A stretch of 64,000 bases of DNA from Picochlorum sp. 'celeri' (taxonomy: Eukaryota; Chlorophyta; Trebouxiophyceae). Of this stretch, positions 41,289-51,391 are shown piece by piece. How positions within the stretch are numbered: position 1 is the stretch's first letter; every line of letters begins with the position of its first letter. Location: assembly GCA_010909725.1 (NCBI GenBank), contig JAACMV010000019.1, positions 310,001 to 374,000 on the forward strand, written 5' to 3'. The position numbers and the translations under genes are program-made. The notes beneath the pieces are model-generated. The model was not told where the DNA came from, did not search any database, and saw only the letters and a program-made list of their open reading frames with translations.

Positions 41289-42326
41289 ATGTCAGCATGG
41301 GGAGCACCTGCCGGCGCATGGGCGAATGCGGTCGAAGAAGAGGAACAAGAAAATGGTGGGTTTCTGTGTATGAATTAGACGCAAATATTCACTATAATTG
41401 ACTATAGTATCGGTATATGTCCTGTAGGAGGTATTGAAGTGCCAGTTGCAAAAGAAGAAGAGTTTCCTTCACTCGGAGCGGCTGTTGCACCAGCAGCTAG
41501 TAAAAAGGGAAAGAAGAAGAAGCAGACCATGTCTTTGGGAGAGTTTGTGAGTGGGGGCGGTCCTGGCCCCGCAGCCCGGGCTGATTTGCTCATGTCTCTG
41601 CCAACAGCCCCTCGCGCTCGTCAGCAGGGCGACGCCGAGGCGGAAGGGGGTGAGACTCTTGGTGGTGCATTCAAATCGTATGGTGGTGGTCAGCAACAGC
41701 GAGGACGTTTCGACAGGGATGAGAGGCCTCCAAGGAGGGGACCGAGGGAGGATGACATGCCATCTCGTGCAGATGCAACAGATGATTGGGGCTCGGAGAG
41801 GAAGTTTGTGCCTTCCGGTGGAGCTGGAGGAGGAGGATTTGATCGTGAGAGGAGAGGATTTGGTGGTGGCTTTAGGGAAGAAAGGCCGCCACGAGATGAG
41901 CCTTCACGGGCTGATCTGGCAAATGACTGGGGAGCAAATCGACCACGATTCCCCAGTCCACGCGGGCATCCACGACGGGATGGGTCTCGTGAGAGATTCT
42001 CTCGCGCTGATCAAGAAGCTAGATGGGGACACAGATCAGATGCTCCCCCCACAGCTTTTGATGACAGACCCCGTCGTGGTTTCAATGACGACTGGAGAAG
42101 GGCTGATGATCAGCAGAATGGAAGTTCTGAAGCACCCAAAGAGAGGCCAAAGTTGAAGTTAAAGCCACGAAGCAAGCCCATTGATCAGTCGACCGATGCC
42201 CAGCCTAGAGCTTCCATCTTTGGAGGTGCAAAGCCGAGAGAAGAGATTCTGAAAGAGAGGCCTTCATCTGTGACGACTGATGATGTCGAGGAGAAGATCG
42301 AGAATCTAAACGTAAATGCGGATTAA
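41289..42326 (+). CDS. EIF4B: Translation initiation factor eIF4B, plant/green type
   Basis: RNA-binding cofactor of the eIF4A helicase. Exons 41289-41355 and 41428-42326 (72-nt intron, GTGGGT...TGTAG) give MSAWGAPAGAWANAVEEEEQ as start, as in plant eIF4B. Next come EEFPSLG, a basic KKGKKKKQTMSLGEFV and several repeats of SRAD-x-x-x-D/R-WG (SRADATDDWGSERKFVPSG, SRADLANDWGANR, SRADQEARWGH), separated by Arg/Gly-rich stretches. The C-terminus holds KLKLKPRSKP and SIFGGAKPREEIL. About 321 aa, shorter than land-plant proteins. No RRM, as in plants and unlike animals. Confidence 0.85.
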
Positions 42327-42486
42327 TGTATATATATCTTTTTGTTTGGACTTTATTTTGAAGCATTTGAATCGAAAAAGCGGTAGAAATCATTTCGACA
42401 CAAGCAATGCTGTAACTCTTCAACCTTGATCAAATAACATCTATAATCCTTCCATTGACCTATAGAAGTGAATATATTGGTTTAAG

Positions 42487-43341
42487 ATGCTAGGAAGAGT
42501 GCATAGGGTGCGGTTGGAGCATCAAGGGATGTCGGTCCGCTGTGGAGCCTCTCGCCGGACTGTCCTGACAGTTCCCTTGATATCCATGCTCGTTAGTATT
42601 TCACCGAGCCCGGCTCGATCATGGACGTATGATGAGGCTTGGGAAGGTGTGTGCAAAGAAGGAAGAGAGCAATCACCAATTGATCTGTCGTTCTCTTCTG
42701 CTGGTGGGATGAATACTGCAACAGATGACAGAGAGCCACATGGGATGCATATTAGGTACCCATCAGGGCAGGTGTCGGGAGAGGTGGTGAATAATGGGCA
42801 CGGATCGCCTCAGGTTAATTTTAAGGATGCCAATGTATGTGTGGAATGGAATGGGGAGACGTTTATTCTCGATCAGGTTCATTTTCATCACCCTGGAGAG
42901 CATAGACTTGGGAAACAGGACTTTGACATGGAAGCTCATCTCGTGCATCGTAACCGTGATTCTACGAGCAAGAATAGCATTCTGGTCATTGGTGTTTTCC
43001 TTGAGAGGGGAAAGAGACGTTGTGAACTGCTTGACATGGCGATGGATAATGTGCTGATGGCACCGTCTCCTTCCTCTTCTGGTGTCGGTTCAAAAGATGG
43101 CCAGGGATATGCGTTGAGGTCCTTGCTTCCTCCAGGTGGAGAATATATCTGGTACAAAGGAAGTCTCACAACGCCCCCTTGTACAGAAAATGTGTCGTGG
43201 CTGGTTGGTGTAGAACCTGTGTCCATCATGCCTGATCAGCTTGAACGCTTTGTCCAATTCGGTGTTATGCAGAGGAATGCTAGAGCTGTTCAGGGTAGCT
43301 TACAAAATAGACTGAGCCATCGTGTGCGCGTGATTCAGTAG
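42487..43341 (+). CDS. Alpha carbonic anhydrase with twin-arginine (thylakoid lumen) leader
   Basis: Interconverts CO2 and bicarbonate. Zinc ligands appear as FILDQVHFHHPGEH (His-x-His) and MEAHLVHR (His), with the core QSPIDL near the start and LTTPPCTENVSWLV near the end. N-terminal to the mature WTYDEAWEG is a two-part leader: about 30 polar, Arg-rich residues (plastid transit), then SRRTVLTVPLISMLVSISPSPARS, whose parts RRT, a hydrophobic core and a P-x-A-R-S end look like a Tat lumen signal; this is the arrangement of Chlamydomonas CAH3. A role in the lumen, supplying CO2 to Rubisco in a carbon-concentrating mechanism, is inferred. 284 aa, no intron. It converges with NOL6 (22 nt). Confidence 0.9.
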   Translation: MLGRVHRVRLEHQGMSVRCGASRRTVLTVPLISMLVSISPSPARSWTYDEAWEGVCKEGREQSPIDLSFSSAGGMNTATDDREPHGMHIRYPSGQVSGEVVNNGHGSPQVNFKDANVCVEWNGETFILDQVHFHHPGEHRLGKQDFDMEAHLVHRNRDSTSKNSILVIGVFLERGKRRCELLDMAMDNVLMAPSPSSSGVGSKDGQGYALRSLLPPGGEYIWYKGSLTTPPCTENVSWLVGVEPVSIMPDQLERFVQFGVMQRNARAVQGSLQNRLSHRVRVIQ

Positions 43342-43363
43342 ACTAATGCTATTACAGAGAGGA

Positions 43364-46300
43364 TCATTGTGTCTGGATATCAACAGAATCGACAAAGCCA
43401 GCACCTACACTAAGGATATCTTGGGCAAATGCCTCAAAGTTTATTGCGACTTTGTTTTCGCCGATATCCATTGGGTCGAAAATGGGGCAAGAATAGTCTG
43501 GATTGTATTCATGTGGAGCCAAGAATTTGGGCTTGATCTTCAAACCAATCGTATCGCCTCCCAGGATGTCAACACATGTGATTGCTACAGGTCCATATTT
43601 TTCCTCCAAGAGAGTTGCGAAAATCTCTGTGGCGTTGAAACCAATCAACAAGTCTTTTCGGATCGCTTTTGCTCCCTTGTTTTCGATGAGGGTTCTAGGT
43701 ATACCTGATAAAACAGCTCGACAATACTTTGATTCTTCAGGAAGAAGGGTTGCTTTTATTGACACCCGTTCCCCAGATTCAGACTCTGAAGCAAAGCGAT
43801 TCTGATTCACCATGTTGTCTAATGCATCTTTTCTTAATCTAATGAGGACCTCGTAGTCTTTCATGGGATGGCTAAACACCATTTCTGGCAAGCTGTGGGT
43901 AGAACCATCTCTGGCAGACCCGAGGATGTATCTATGCATGATTTTGATCGCCTTTTTTGCCAGAGCTCTTGCTCGAAACATCACAGGTTTGCTTGGTTTA
44001 TCTTGTGTCCACCCTACACAGTTCACTGTATCGCCCTCGTTCCTCTTACCAGTTACAATAAACATGGCTGGTGCCCTTCCCACAGCTCTCAGGCGGATCA
44101 TAAGTCTCCCTGCCTCCTCTGCTATCGAGCGATCGAGCAGAAGTGGTTGGACATCCCACGGATGATTCGCAATTATATCCAAAAATGCCATGAAACCTGC
44201 CGATGAGGAAGCTGGGCATTGAGTGCCAATGTCCACATGAGTTGTGTATGCTGCTGCGCACACAAGCTCGACAGCTTCTTCTCTGATATGATTACCAAGA
44301 CACTGCCTGTTTACCCAAAGCTTGGAAAGCCTACAACAATTTTTAAAGGATGGATGTGCTGCGGCGAGGGATGAAATTAATCCTTGGTGATCCTGGCGAA
44401 GGGGTATATTTTCCTCTGGAGATATCACTGACCAACCGACTGATTTTGCTTTCTTCTGTACTGCTGCCACATCTCTTTCGGAGAATAGTATTATCCTGTA
44501 CGCGAATCCTTCGAAGAGAACATCTACAAATTTTTCAGATGCATGTGCATCGATGCCATACGTGGACTTGAGTGATTGGGCAAGCTGAACGCCCAATGCG
44601 GCCTTCATTTTACTATATGCTGCGGGAGCATCTGGCCATTTCCCAGAGCCTTCAAGCTGACAAAAGACATCTATAGCGGACAAACACCTTGGTATTAAAT
44701 CTCTTTCTTGTATTGAGTGGCCCCCAGCCAGCTCATGAGGGAATGGGGGATAGATTGCGGTGTTTCTTAAAACTGCAGAGACTGGCTGGGTATTGACGAC
44801 TCCCAGAGTCATGTCATCCAAGGATTTTAGCATTTTACCTAATTTCGTCGCTCCTTCAATACATGCCCTTTCAGCCAAAATTTCTTTACTCGCTGAAATT
44901 GTGGAGCGAATAAGGGACTCATGGAGAGACATTGCTGGGATGTCCACATGCACAACTGGCGATTTACTTTTTAGTATGTAGTCCAAAATCTGCCTTACGA
45001 CTGCGTCTTTGTTTGACTCATCTGTAGACCAAATCACGGATTCGCATATTTTTCCATCTTGGAACCTTCGCAACTCACTCTTGTCTCCCCAAAACAATCT
45101 GAACTCTTTCGCTGCAGTTGCATTGTCTGCTGGAGGTCCAACATCCACTGCACGGGAGGCTTTCAGTGCATCTAATCTCAATCCTAGGATGACATCAGAA
45201 GACTCGTGTGATATAGACACAAGATGGCCTTTAGCATTGGATCGAGTGGTGTAGGGAGAATGCACTAGTCTGACCAAAGTTGCTCTATCTCCCAGACCCC
45301 TTGCAGCAACATTTTTCACAGAATTTTCAACATCACGCCAGGTACCATGATCGCTCTCAAACCGACGAGAGGTAGGCATTTCAACAGTGCATTTGCACCA
45401 CATATCAAACACCAGTAATGGATTCGTCTTTTTCATGAAAATGGTATCGATTGCATCGGGGCCTGGAGCCTCCTGTAGGGTCTTCAATGTAGATTTGGCA
45501 CAATCACTGGCCTGATGGAGAACCTCCGCAGAGATCCTCTGACCTGCATTCCTCCACCCGGTGCTATCTATAAAAAGGACAGGATCTCCAGATTTTCGCC
45601 ATGCTTGGTGCGACGGAGCTGCAGACACAATCCCAGGAACTGGCCTTGTCTCCACAAAAACTCCCTTCTTAGAAAACCTTGTTTCATTTGCTAACACTAA
45701 CAGCGCTCCCCTAAACAAATGCATCCATTGTACAGTATAAATCTGATCCTCTGATAGGACCATTTTGAGCACCTCCAACAGGAATTCCTCCCGTAACCCA
45801 TCATAGCCTTCCAAAAGAGCATGCTGTGATGCCCATGCCATCAACAGTACCATGACATCCCTCATTCTGGGAAATTGCTTTGCCAAGGATGTCAACTCTG
45901 ATGCAGCATGAAGCACCAGCATATCTTCTACAATACCGCGATTATATACCGGAGTTGAGCATAATTCATGTCTTCCCTCAACAGTGCAAGTAGCGCTCCT
46001 CAATGTGTTCCTCTCTGGTGCAACTTTATGCAACGGAAAGGTTTCTACAGGTATCGCTGTAGAAATCTCGACTCTCAAACCCTCATATTCTTTCAATGAC
46101 AGCTCAAGACATGGTTTTCTCATATCAATGCACGTTTTGGACCAACGTGCATTGGAGATGCCTCCGTCCTTCTTCATCTTTTTCAATGCAACCAGAATGT
46201 GAGACAAGTACAAAATCCTTTTTGCATAATACCGATGATTCAGATGATCCTTTTCATCAAAGCATTCAGATGGAATCTCTAAAGCAATCTGAGCCACCGG

Positions 46301-46678
46301 AGAAAACGAACTCAGTGCACCTATAGATGACCCCCAAATATACCTCACTTGCAAAGGACTCTTGAACACAAATGGGTTCTTCATCCCCTGAAAATTGAAC
46401 TCCTCTAACATCTTCCTGACAGGCTTATCATCAACAACACCCTCAGGAATGGCGAACAAGGCATCTGTACACCGAGATAGGCAAGCGTCCAAACTCTCAG
46501 TGTGTTCTACGTGGCACTCCGAGAGAAAAGAATTCAATCCAATCTCCATCAAACTCTCTTCAGCATCCTCCTGATGATCTATTCCATCGGCACCATCATG
46601 AAAATCAGGGTCACCCCTGTCCTTTCTCTGCCTCTTTGCAGAAGCCTCTTGACTGTCACTTTCCCGCATGTCATGCAT
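43364..46678 (-). CDS. NOL6: Nucleolar protein 6 (NOL6/Nrap/Utp22)
   Basis: Component of the SSU processome, needed for 18S rRNA maturation; fold related to nucleotidyltransferases and poly(A) polymerase but inactive. Length 1104 aa, in the family range. Recognisable blocks: FVFKSPLQVRYIWGSS and MRDVMVLLMAWASQHALLEG in the first half; FRLFWGDKSELRRFQDGKICESVIW in the middle (part quoted: LFWGDKSELRRFQDG), typical of Nrap; then ERDLIPRCLSAIDVFCQLEGS and FMAFLDIIANHPWDVQPLLLD near the end. The N-terminus has a basic KRQRKDRG nuclear/nucleolar signal. ATG 46678, with another in-frame ATG at 46669. No intron in 3.3 kb. TTACA at 43351 serves as its poly(A) signal. Confidence 0.93.
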   Translation of the reverse strand: MHDMRESDSQEASAKRQRKDRGDPDFHDGADGIDHQEDAEESLMEIGLNSFLSECHVEHTESLDACLSRCTDALFAIPEGVVDDKPVRKMLEEFNFQGMKNPFVFKSPLQVRYIWGSSIGALSSFSPVAQIALEIPSECFDEKDHLNHRYYAKRILYLSHILVALKKMKKDGGISNARWSKTCIDMRKPCLELSLKEYEGLRVEISTAIPVETFPLHKVAPERNTLRSATCTVEGRHELCSTPVYNRGIVEDMLVLHAASELTSLAKQFPRMRDVMVLLMAWASQHALLEGYDGLREEFLLEVLKMVLSEDQIYTVQWMHLFRGALLVLANETRFSKKGVFVETRPVPGIVSAAPSHQAWRKSGDPVLFIDSTGWRNAGQRISAEVLHQASDCAKSTLKTLQEAPGPDAIDTIFMKKTNPLLVFDMWCKCTVEMPTSRRFESDHGTWRDVENSVKNVAARGLGDRATLVRLVHSPYTTRSNAKGHLVSISHESSDVILGLRLDALKASRAVDVGPPADNATAAKEFRLFWGDKSELRRFQDGKICESVIWSTDESNKDAVVRQILDYILKSKSPVVHVDIPAMSLHESLIRSTISASKEILAERACIEGATKLGKMLKSLDDMTLGVVNTQPVSAVLRNTAIYPPFPHELAGGHSIQERDLIPRCLSAIDVFCQLEGSGKWPDAPAAYSKMKAALGVQLAQSLKSTYGIDAHASEKFVDVLFEGFAYRIILFSERDVAAVQKKAKSVGWSVISPEENIPLRQDHQGLISSLAAAHPSFKNCCRLSKLWVNRQCLGNHIREEAVELVCAAAYTTHVDIGTQCPASSSAGFMAFLDIIANHPWDVQPLLLDRSIAEEAGRLMIRLRAVGRAPAMFIVTGKRNEGDTVNCVGWTQDKPSKPVMFRARALAKKAIKIMHRYILGSARDGSTHSLPEMVFSHPMKDYEVLIRLRKDALDNMVNQNRFASESESGERVSIKATLLPEESKYCRAVLSGIPRTLIENKGAKAIRKDLLIGFNATEIFATLLEEKYGPVAITCVDILGGDTIGLKIKPKFLAPHEYNPDYSCPIFDPMDIGENKVAINFEAFAQDILSVGAGFVDSVDIQTQ

Positions 46679-46974
46679 GTCTGTTCCAACACAGCTATCC
46701 GGGACAGATACGCATGTATGGTATAAAATGAGTTACGTCTCACTCAATAGTATTGCTAGAAGACTATCTCTCTTGCATATCCATGGAATTAATGAATGTG
46801 GGTTACAGTACAGTAGAATTGGAGCCTGAAACTCCGTAATACGACTATATAAGATAGACCAGCAGATGACTTGAAACAAAAGACAGGTGATCCACTCCGA
46901 GGTATATATAGTTCAATTGATGCTCAATATCATCAATATGGTACGCACAATGATATTTTATGAAATAAGGAGCG

Positions 46975-47373
46975 ATGAAACGTGTAAAAGATGTTCTTAG
47001 AAACCACGTCAGGGAGTGGAAAGAAATCATCCTTCCTTCTCCTCTTCCAAACCCACCAGAATACGTCCCTCCTAAGAGGAAGTCGCTGACAGCCAGTTTT
47101 GGAGATATTCGTAAGGGATTTTCAATGTATTTGGATACATGGAAGACCAAGCCTGAAGATAAAGAGAAAGAGGAGGCAATGATGAGAGAATTTGTAGAAG
47201 AGAGCAATAGGGCAATAGAAGAAGCCAAGGGCGTGTCGCAAAAGGGCAAAGATATCGCGTCGACCCTGCTGAAGAATCAGTATGCGGTGAGGATCAAGGC
47301 GTATCAAATGGCCATCAAGGAGTTTATAAAAGGGTACAAGGAAGGCGTCCAGGAGGGTGGACAGAACCCGTGA
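46975..47373 (+). CDS. Small basic protein, unknown function
   Basis: I do not recognise this 132-residue protein. It begins MKRVKDVLRNHVREWKEIIL, continues with a Pro-rich stretch (PSPLPNPPEYVPPKRKS) and a helical, Lys/Glu-rich second half (TWKTKPEDKEKEEAMMREF, and IASTLLKNQYAVRIKAYQM) that may form a coiled coil or lie on a membrane. No signal peptide or clear membrane helix. The reading frame is well closed, TGTAA follows at about 47450 and the gene sits between properly spaced neighbours, so it is probably real. It converges with RPA3 (27-nt gap). Confidence 0.6.
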   Translation: MKRVKDVLRNHVREWKEIILPSPLPNPPEYVPPKRKSLTASFGDIRKGFSMYLDTWKTKPEDKEKEEAMMREFVEESNRAIEEAKGVSQKGKDIASTLLKNQYAVRIKAYQMAIKEFIKGYKEGVQEGGQNP

Positions 47374-47400
47374 TTATTGTTGCATTACATCTGCGTCATC

Positions 47401-47890
47401 TTATAAGAATAAGCTCTGATATTTATCATTCATTAGAGTACACACTTGGTTGTAATTCTTCATATCTGCACAGGCATATGATACCATGAGTCAATGCTTG
47501 AGCAACTCTGGTGGTTGTGGTTGTTGTTGTGCCCTTCCTCCTTTATCGCCATACAGCGCTATGCCAGGCTTGTCCAGTGAATACGATAACAAATACATAT
47601 TAATACAACTAATACGTACCAAAGTCATTCCCAAAGCCAACGTTGGACTCTTCTCTGATGACATTTGGACCTTCGACGGTTCCATCGATTTCGACGAACG
47701 CGTCTGTTGGCGCAGCTCCAGTCAATAATACATCCACCATAGCATCATCAGATGTTTTTACCTTCATAGTTGTGCCAGATATCTCTTCTACCTTGCCAAC
47801 CAGTCGCACACGCTTCCCCTCGAATTTTGACATGAGCTGGAAGTTTACCCGCGGGACTGGAGCAGAGAGGTCAATTGATGCAACTGTCAT
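47401..47890 (-). CDS. RPA3: Replication protein A 14-kDa subunit (RPA3)
   Basis: Smallest subunit of the single-strand-DNA-binding RPA trimer. Exon 1 47890-47620 encodes an OB-fold: PRVNFQLMSKFEGKRVRLVG, then VEEISGTTMKVKTSDDAMVDV and AFVEIDGTVEGPNVI, all as in RPA3. A 154-nt intron (GTACGT...TGCAG) leads to exon 2, 47465-47401, giving FGNDF-DMKNYNQVCTLMND, a good match to plant RPA14 ends. 111 aa, the normal size. Without splicing the frame stops at once after GTACGTATTAG. TTACA at 47385 can be its poly(A) signal. Confidence 0.88.
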
Positions 47891-48978
47891 TGTGTACAGA
47901 TTATATAGAAATTATTCTATGTGACAGGGTTGGTCGAGAGGGTATCTTATTGCTAGACGTGGAATTTGAATTTCGAAATCTCTTTTTTAAATGTTTATAT
48001 AATACAAGGGCCGGGGGGATCTCTTCATCAAAGGCGTGGCTTGCGATGATATAGAGTAAAATGCAATTTAAATCAACGTATGGGCAATTATTCGCCAATA
48101 TTGGCCATTTGAAGGACAATTTACACCAGGAATCGTAATCAACTGCATTGCACGGGCATCTTCAGCTTCGCTTGAAAACACCAACTTGACGCTGTCTTCT
48201 GCCGCGATGCCATTCTGTGGGTCCCAATTGGGCTGTATCCATTGTAATGGTGTGCTCATGGCCTATAAGTCAAGGGCTGGAACCTGCAGAGTGGTTGGGT
48301 ATGGCCACTTGGACTCTGAGAATCATTTACAATACCTCCTGTATCCATGCCTGGTACTTTCTGTCATATTCATGGTCTATCTAGACACTCGGTGAATGCA
48401 AAGCATCTTCATGTGTCACAATCATAGCCATACATAACCAACCCAGCTCCTTACTGAGTGGTATCTTGGTTCTTCAGCTACGAGAGCATATGCGTTTGGT
48501 ACCCACTGTTTCTCACTCCCTAAAGCTTTCTTTTTCCCATTTGCGCATAATACTCTCGATGCACCATAGTATATACTGTATACCATAGTATTTATTCTTT
48601 CGTTTTGACGTTGCATCGGGGCAATCGGGGCCCGCGATCGCGAGATAGGCAAAATGGCGCAATCTTCGATTCGCAACTGCAGCGAATAGGATGGGCTATA
48701 GGCCCCATGAACAAAATTTTGGGTTATTTATACTATTTTCTACAATATGTGTCACTTTCAGGCCAAAAGGCTATGACGGTCCCGTTTGAAAAAATGACGA
48801 AAATGCGATAACTGGACGTCTCCGTCCCTGATCCAATCTTGTTTGGGATCAAAATCTCCATCGGATTCATATCCTTCTGTTTGGGTTGGAAAGGCAAATA
48901 ATTGTGGTCTGATGCGACTGCTATTGTCTTATCGACAATCTCTAGGGTGGCAAATTGTGCGGTGTAAGAGATCCCCAA
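47891..48978. other. Long spacer between RPA3 and GlyRS, largely unassigned
   Basis: 1088 nt, the longest stretch without a confident gene; it holds the RPA3 promoter and the GlyRS 3' region. One ATG-started 63-codon frame lies at 48068-48259 on the minus strand. A GC-rich patch at about 48615-48660 contains CGCGATCGCG inside gggcccgcgatcgcgag. No tRNA or snRNA was recognised by eye. Confidence 0.45.
48068..48259 (-). CDS. Small possible protein or first exon, unknown
   Basis: An ATG at 48259 opens 63 codons starting MSTPLQWIQPNWDPQNGIAA. The first 46 residues are protein-like in composition (acidic, with IAAEDSVKLVFSS), after which a donor-like GTGTAAATT occurs and the sequence becomes less convincing. 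It could be the first exon of a small gene, a remnant or chance. I do not recognise the family. Confidence 0.25.
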   Translation of the reverse strand: MSTPLQWIQPNWDPQNGIAAEDSVKLVFSSEAEDARAMQLITIPGVNCPSNGQYWRIIAHTLI

Positions 48979-51174
48979 TTACGGCTCTGATGTTGGTGCA
49001 TCTTGTGCTGGATACTTGGCGACCAGTTCTTCCCACGACATTTCCATGGCTGCAAGGCTTTTCATGACTGAGACGAGATCAGATCTGGGTGCGCGCACTT
49101 GGGCGGTGGTGTCTCTGTCGCGAATGGTGACTGAGCCATCCTCCAAGGTGTCAAAGTCTACAGTAATCGCAAATGGCACACCGATTTCGTCCGTCCTAGC
49201 ATATCGCTTTCCAATTGTTGTTCCTGTAGAGTCAACAGAGTTGGACAGACCAGCGCGTCGGAGTTCTCTGGCGATATCTTCTGCCTTCTCAATCAATTCA
49301 GATCTGGCAAGGAGAGGGAATATTGTCACTTTGATAGGGGCAGCAATGGGAGTAAACTTAAAAACTGTCCTTCGCTCATCCCCTTCTCTAATGTAATAGC
49401 AATGCTCAAACATGCAATAAAGCATGCGTCCAATTCCAAAGGATGGCTCGATGACGGCAGGGATGAAACTTTTCCCATTAACTTTCTTTGTTTCTTTCTC
49501 AATCTTGACCCATGAGGGATCAATTTGGTATACTGTATCCCCCGCCTTGAGAGGAGCTGATTCACCCTTTTCATGAATGGATTTCATTTCCATGGCATCG
49601 CAATCTGACATATTGCTCAGAGCATCTGCTACAATTTGTCCCTCCCTCTTCAGTTCTTTCCCCAGAATCTTTTTGACGGGGGCAATGGTGACCACTTCTT
49701 CCATTCGAGGCTCAGCATACTGCTCATATGCGTTCAAATCTGTCTTGGCTGCAGCTGCATGCGCACTCAAGTCGAAAGCAGATCTGTCTGCAAGACCTGC
49801 ACACTCAATCCATCCATAGGATGTCTCAACTTCACAATCCCAGCAGTCCTCTGCATAATGGGCCATCTCATGCTGCAAATGCTGTCTGAATCGCACCCTA
49901 TCAGGGTTGAGACCTATCTTCGTACAGAATGTGTATGTTCTCCCGATAAAGTATCCCAAAGTCTCATTTGCAATGATACCTTCCTCAACAGCTCTTCGTA
50001 AAGAAATCCTTTGTGGTTTCTTCTCTGTACCTAGTTGAAGAGCTCTGCTGTACAACAATGGATCCAAGTCACGAATATATTTGAACTTTGGATGGCTCTT
50101 ATCGTTTGGATTGCAAAAGTGCTCAATCTCTGCCTGTGTGAACTCCCTCACACGCAAGAGGCCAGAGCGTGGACTAATCTCATTTCTGTAACTGTTTCCG
50201 ATTTGCGCGGCAGCGAATGGAAGTTTGGACCCGTTGTAATACAACAAATCCTTGAAATTCACGAAAATACCCTGAGCAGTCTCCGGCCTCAAATACCCAA
50301 CAACATCTCCTTTTGGCCCAATGGATGTCTTGAACATGAGGTTGAATGGAAATGCAGAACTAATATCATTCCCTGTCTCCGGTGCCTTTGCATTATACTT
50401 CTTTAGCGCTTCATCCAAATCCTGAGCTCCCATCTCTCCCACTCGAACCAGCATCTCGCGAGCCTCGCTCTCAGCCTCAGCCCCTCCATGAGCATTGGGA
50501 TCATCCAAAATGTCCTCCAAAATTCCTTCCAACAAGTGATCAGCCCTGTGGCAATCGCCAGTCACAACATCCGTTACCATAAAGTCAGTAAATCTCTCAA
50601 CATGTCCTGACGCCTTCAACACAGGTTCTGGTGTCACAGCTGGGCATTCAACCTCCAACATATTCTCCTCAAGGACAAAGTGCTGCCTCCAGAATTGTGT
50701 CACATTCTGCTTTACGGCGCATCCTGGGGGCCCGTAATCGAAGAATCCAGCCACTGAGCCATAAATCTTAAAAGCTGGGATGAAGAATAGTTTCCTTTCG
50801 AGAACATTGATCAACGACGCCCTGAACGCCTCCTTATCAGCACCAGATACTTTTCCTGTCAGCGCAGAGTATGCCTTCATTTTCTCCTCGAGATCCACCT
50901 TGAGATTCTTCAATTCTTCAATAGCGGCATCAACGGTCGACTGCAGGCATAAACACATCGGAATGAGCCTTGCACTCAGCAATACATGAACGACGTGCAC
51001 CCACTTGACTCAGAACAGAATACGCACCCGTACAACCCGTCCATCCTTCATCTCGGCTTTCAATCCTCGAACAACATCACCTTGCCTTGCCACTTCCTCT
51101 TGAGCTTTGAGCACAGCCTCCTCCAAGGCTTGCTGCTGCTGCTGCTGCTGCTGCTCTGAATCCTGAGACGCCAT
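48979..51174 (-). CDS. GARS: Glycyl-tRNA synthetase, eukaryotic type, with WHEP domain
   Basis: Class II synthetase charging tRNA-Gly. Exon 1 51174-51028 encodes MASQDSEQ, a run of eight Gln and the first half of a WHEP helix-turn-helix (VARQGDVVRGLKAEMKDGRVV); exon 2 50940-48979 continues STVDAAIEELKNLKVDLEE. The intron is 87 nt (GTGCGT...TGCAG). Core motifs: FKIYGSVAGFFDYGPPGCAVK, cited as GSVAGFFDYGPPG; motif 2 SYRNEISPRSGLLRVREF; CAGLADRSAFDL; motif 3 VIEPSFGIGRMLY; then the anticodon domain (DSTGTTIGKRYARTDEIG). About 702 aa. An in-frame ATG at 51339 without intervening stops would add a 55-residue basic leader, so one gene may serve both cytosol and mitochondria. Confidence 0.95.
51132..51155. 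repeat. (GCT)8 repeat coding the polyGln of GlyRS
   Basis: Trinucleotide run read as CAG codons on the minus strand, giving eight Gln at the start of GlyRS before the WHEP domain. A likely length-variable site. Confidence 0.85.
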
Positions 51175-51391
51175 ACCTGCGAATGTACCCCTGTCTTGCT
51201 CGCAACAAAATAATATGTGTTTAATTCGTACATGTCTGAGCGCGTAATGCCGATACACATTCCTTGGGGAGCTTGATGTTCGAAATGTTCCAAATACAGA
51301 CCCTGCACAATTATGCTTGAAAGCATTGACTGTCGCCATCACTGTCGAATTGACAGTATCTTCAATAGTACATTGAAAAGTAAATATCAAG

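Noticed and set aside
48625..48650. HIP1-like octamer GCGATCGC as a sign of cyanobacterial DNA
   Set aside because: A single copy; the surrounding genes are clearly eukaryotic with spliceosomal introns.
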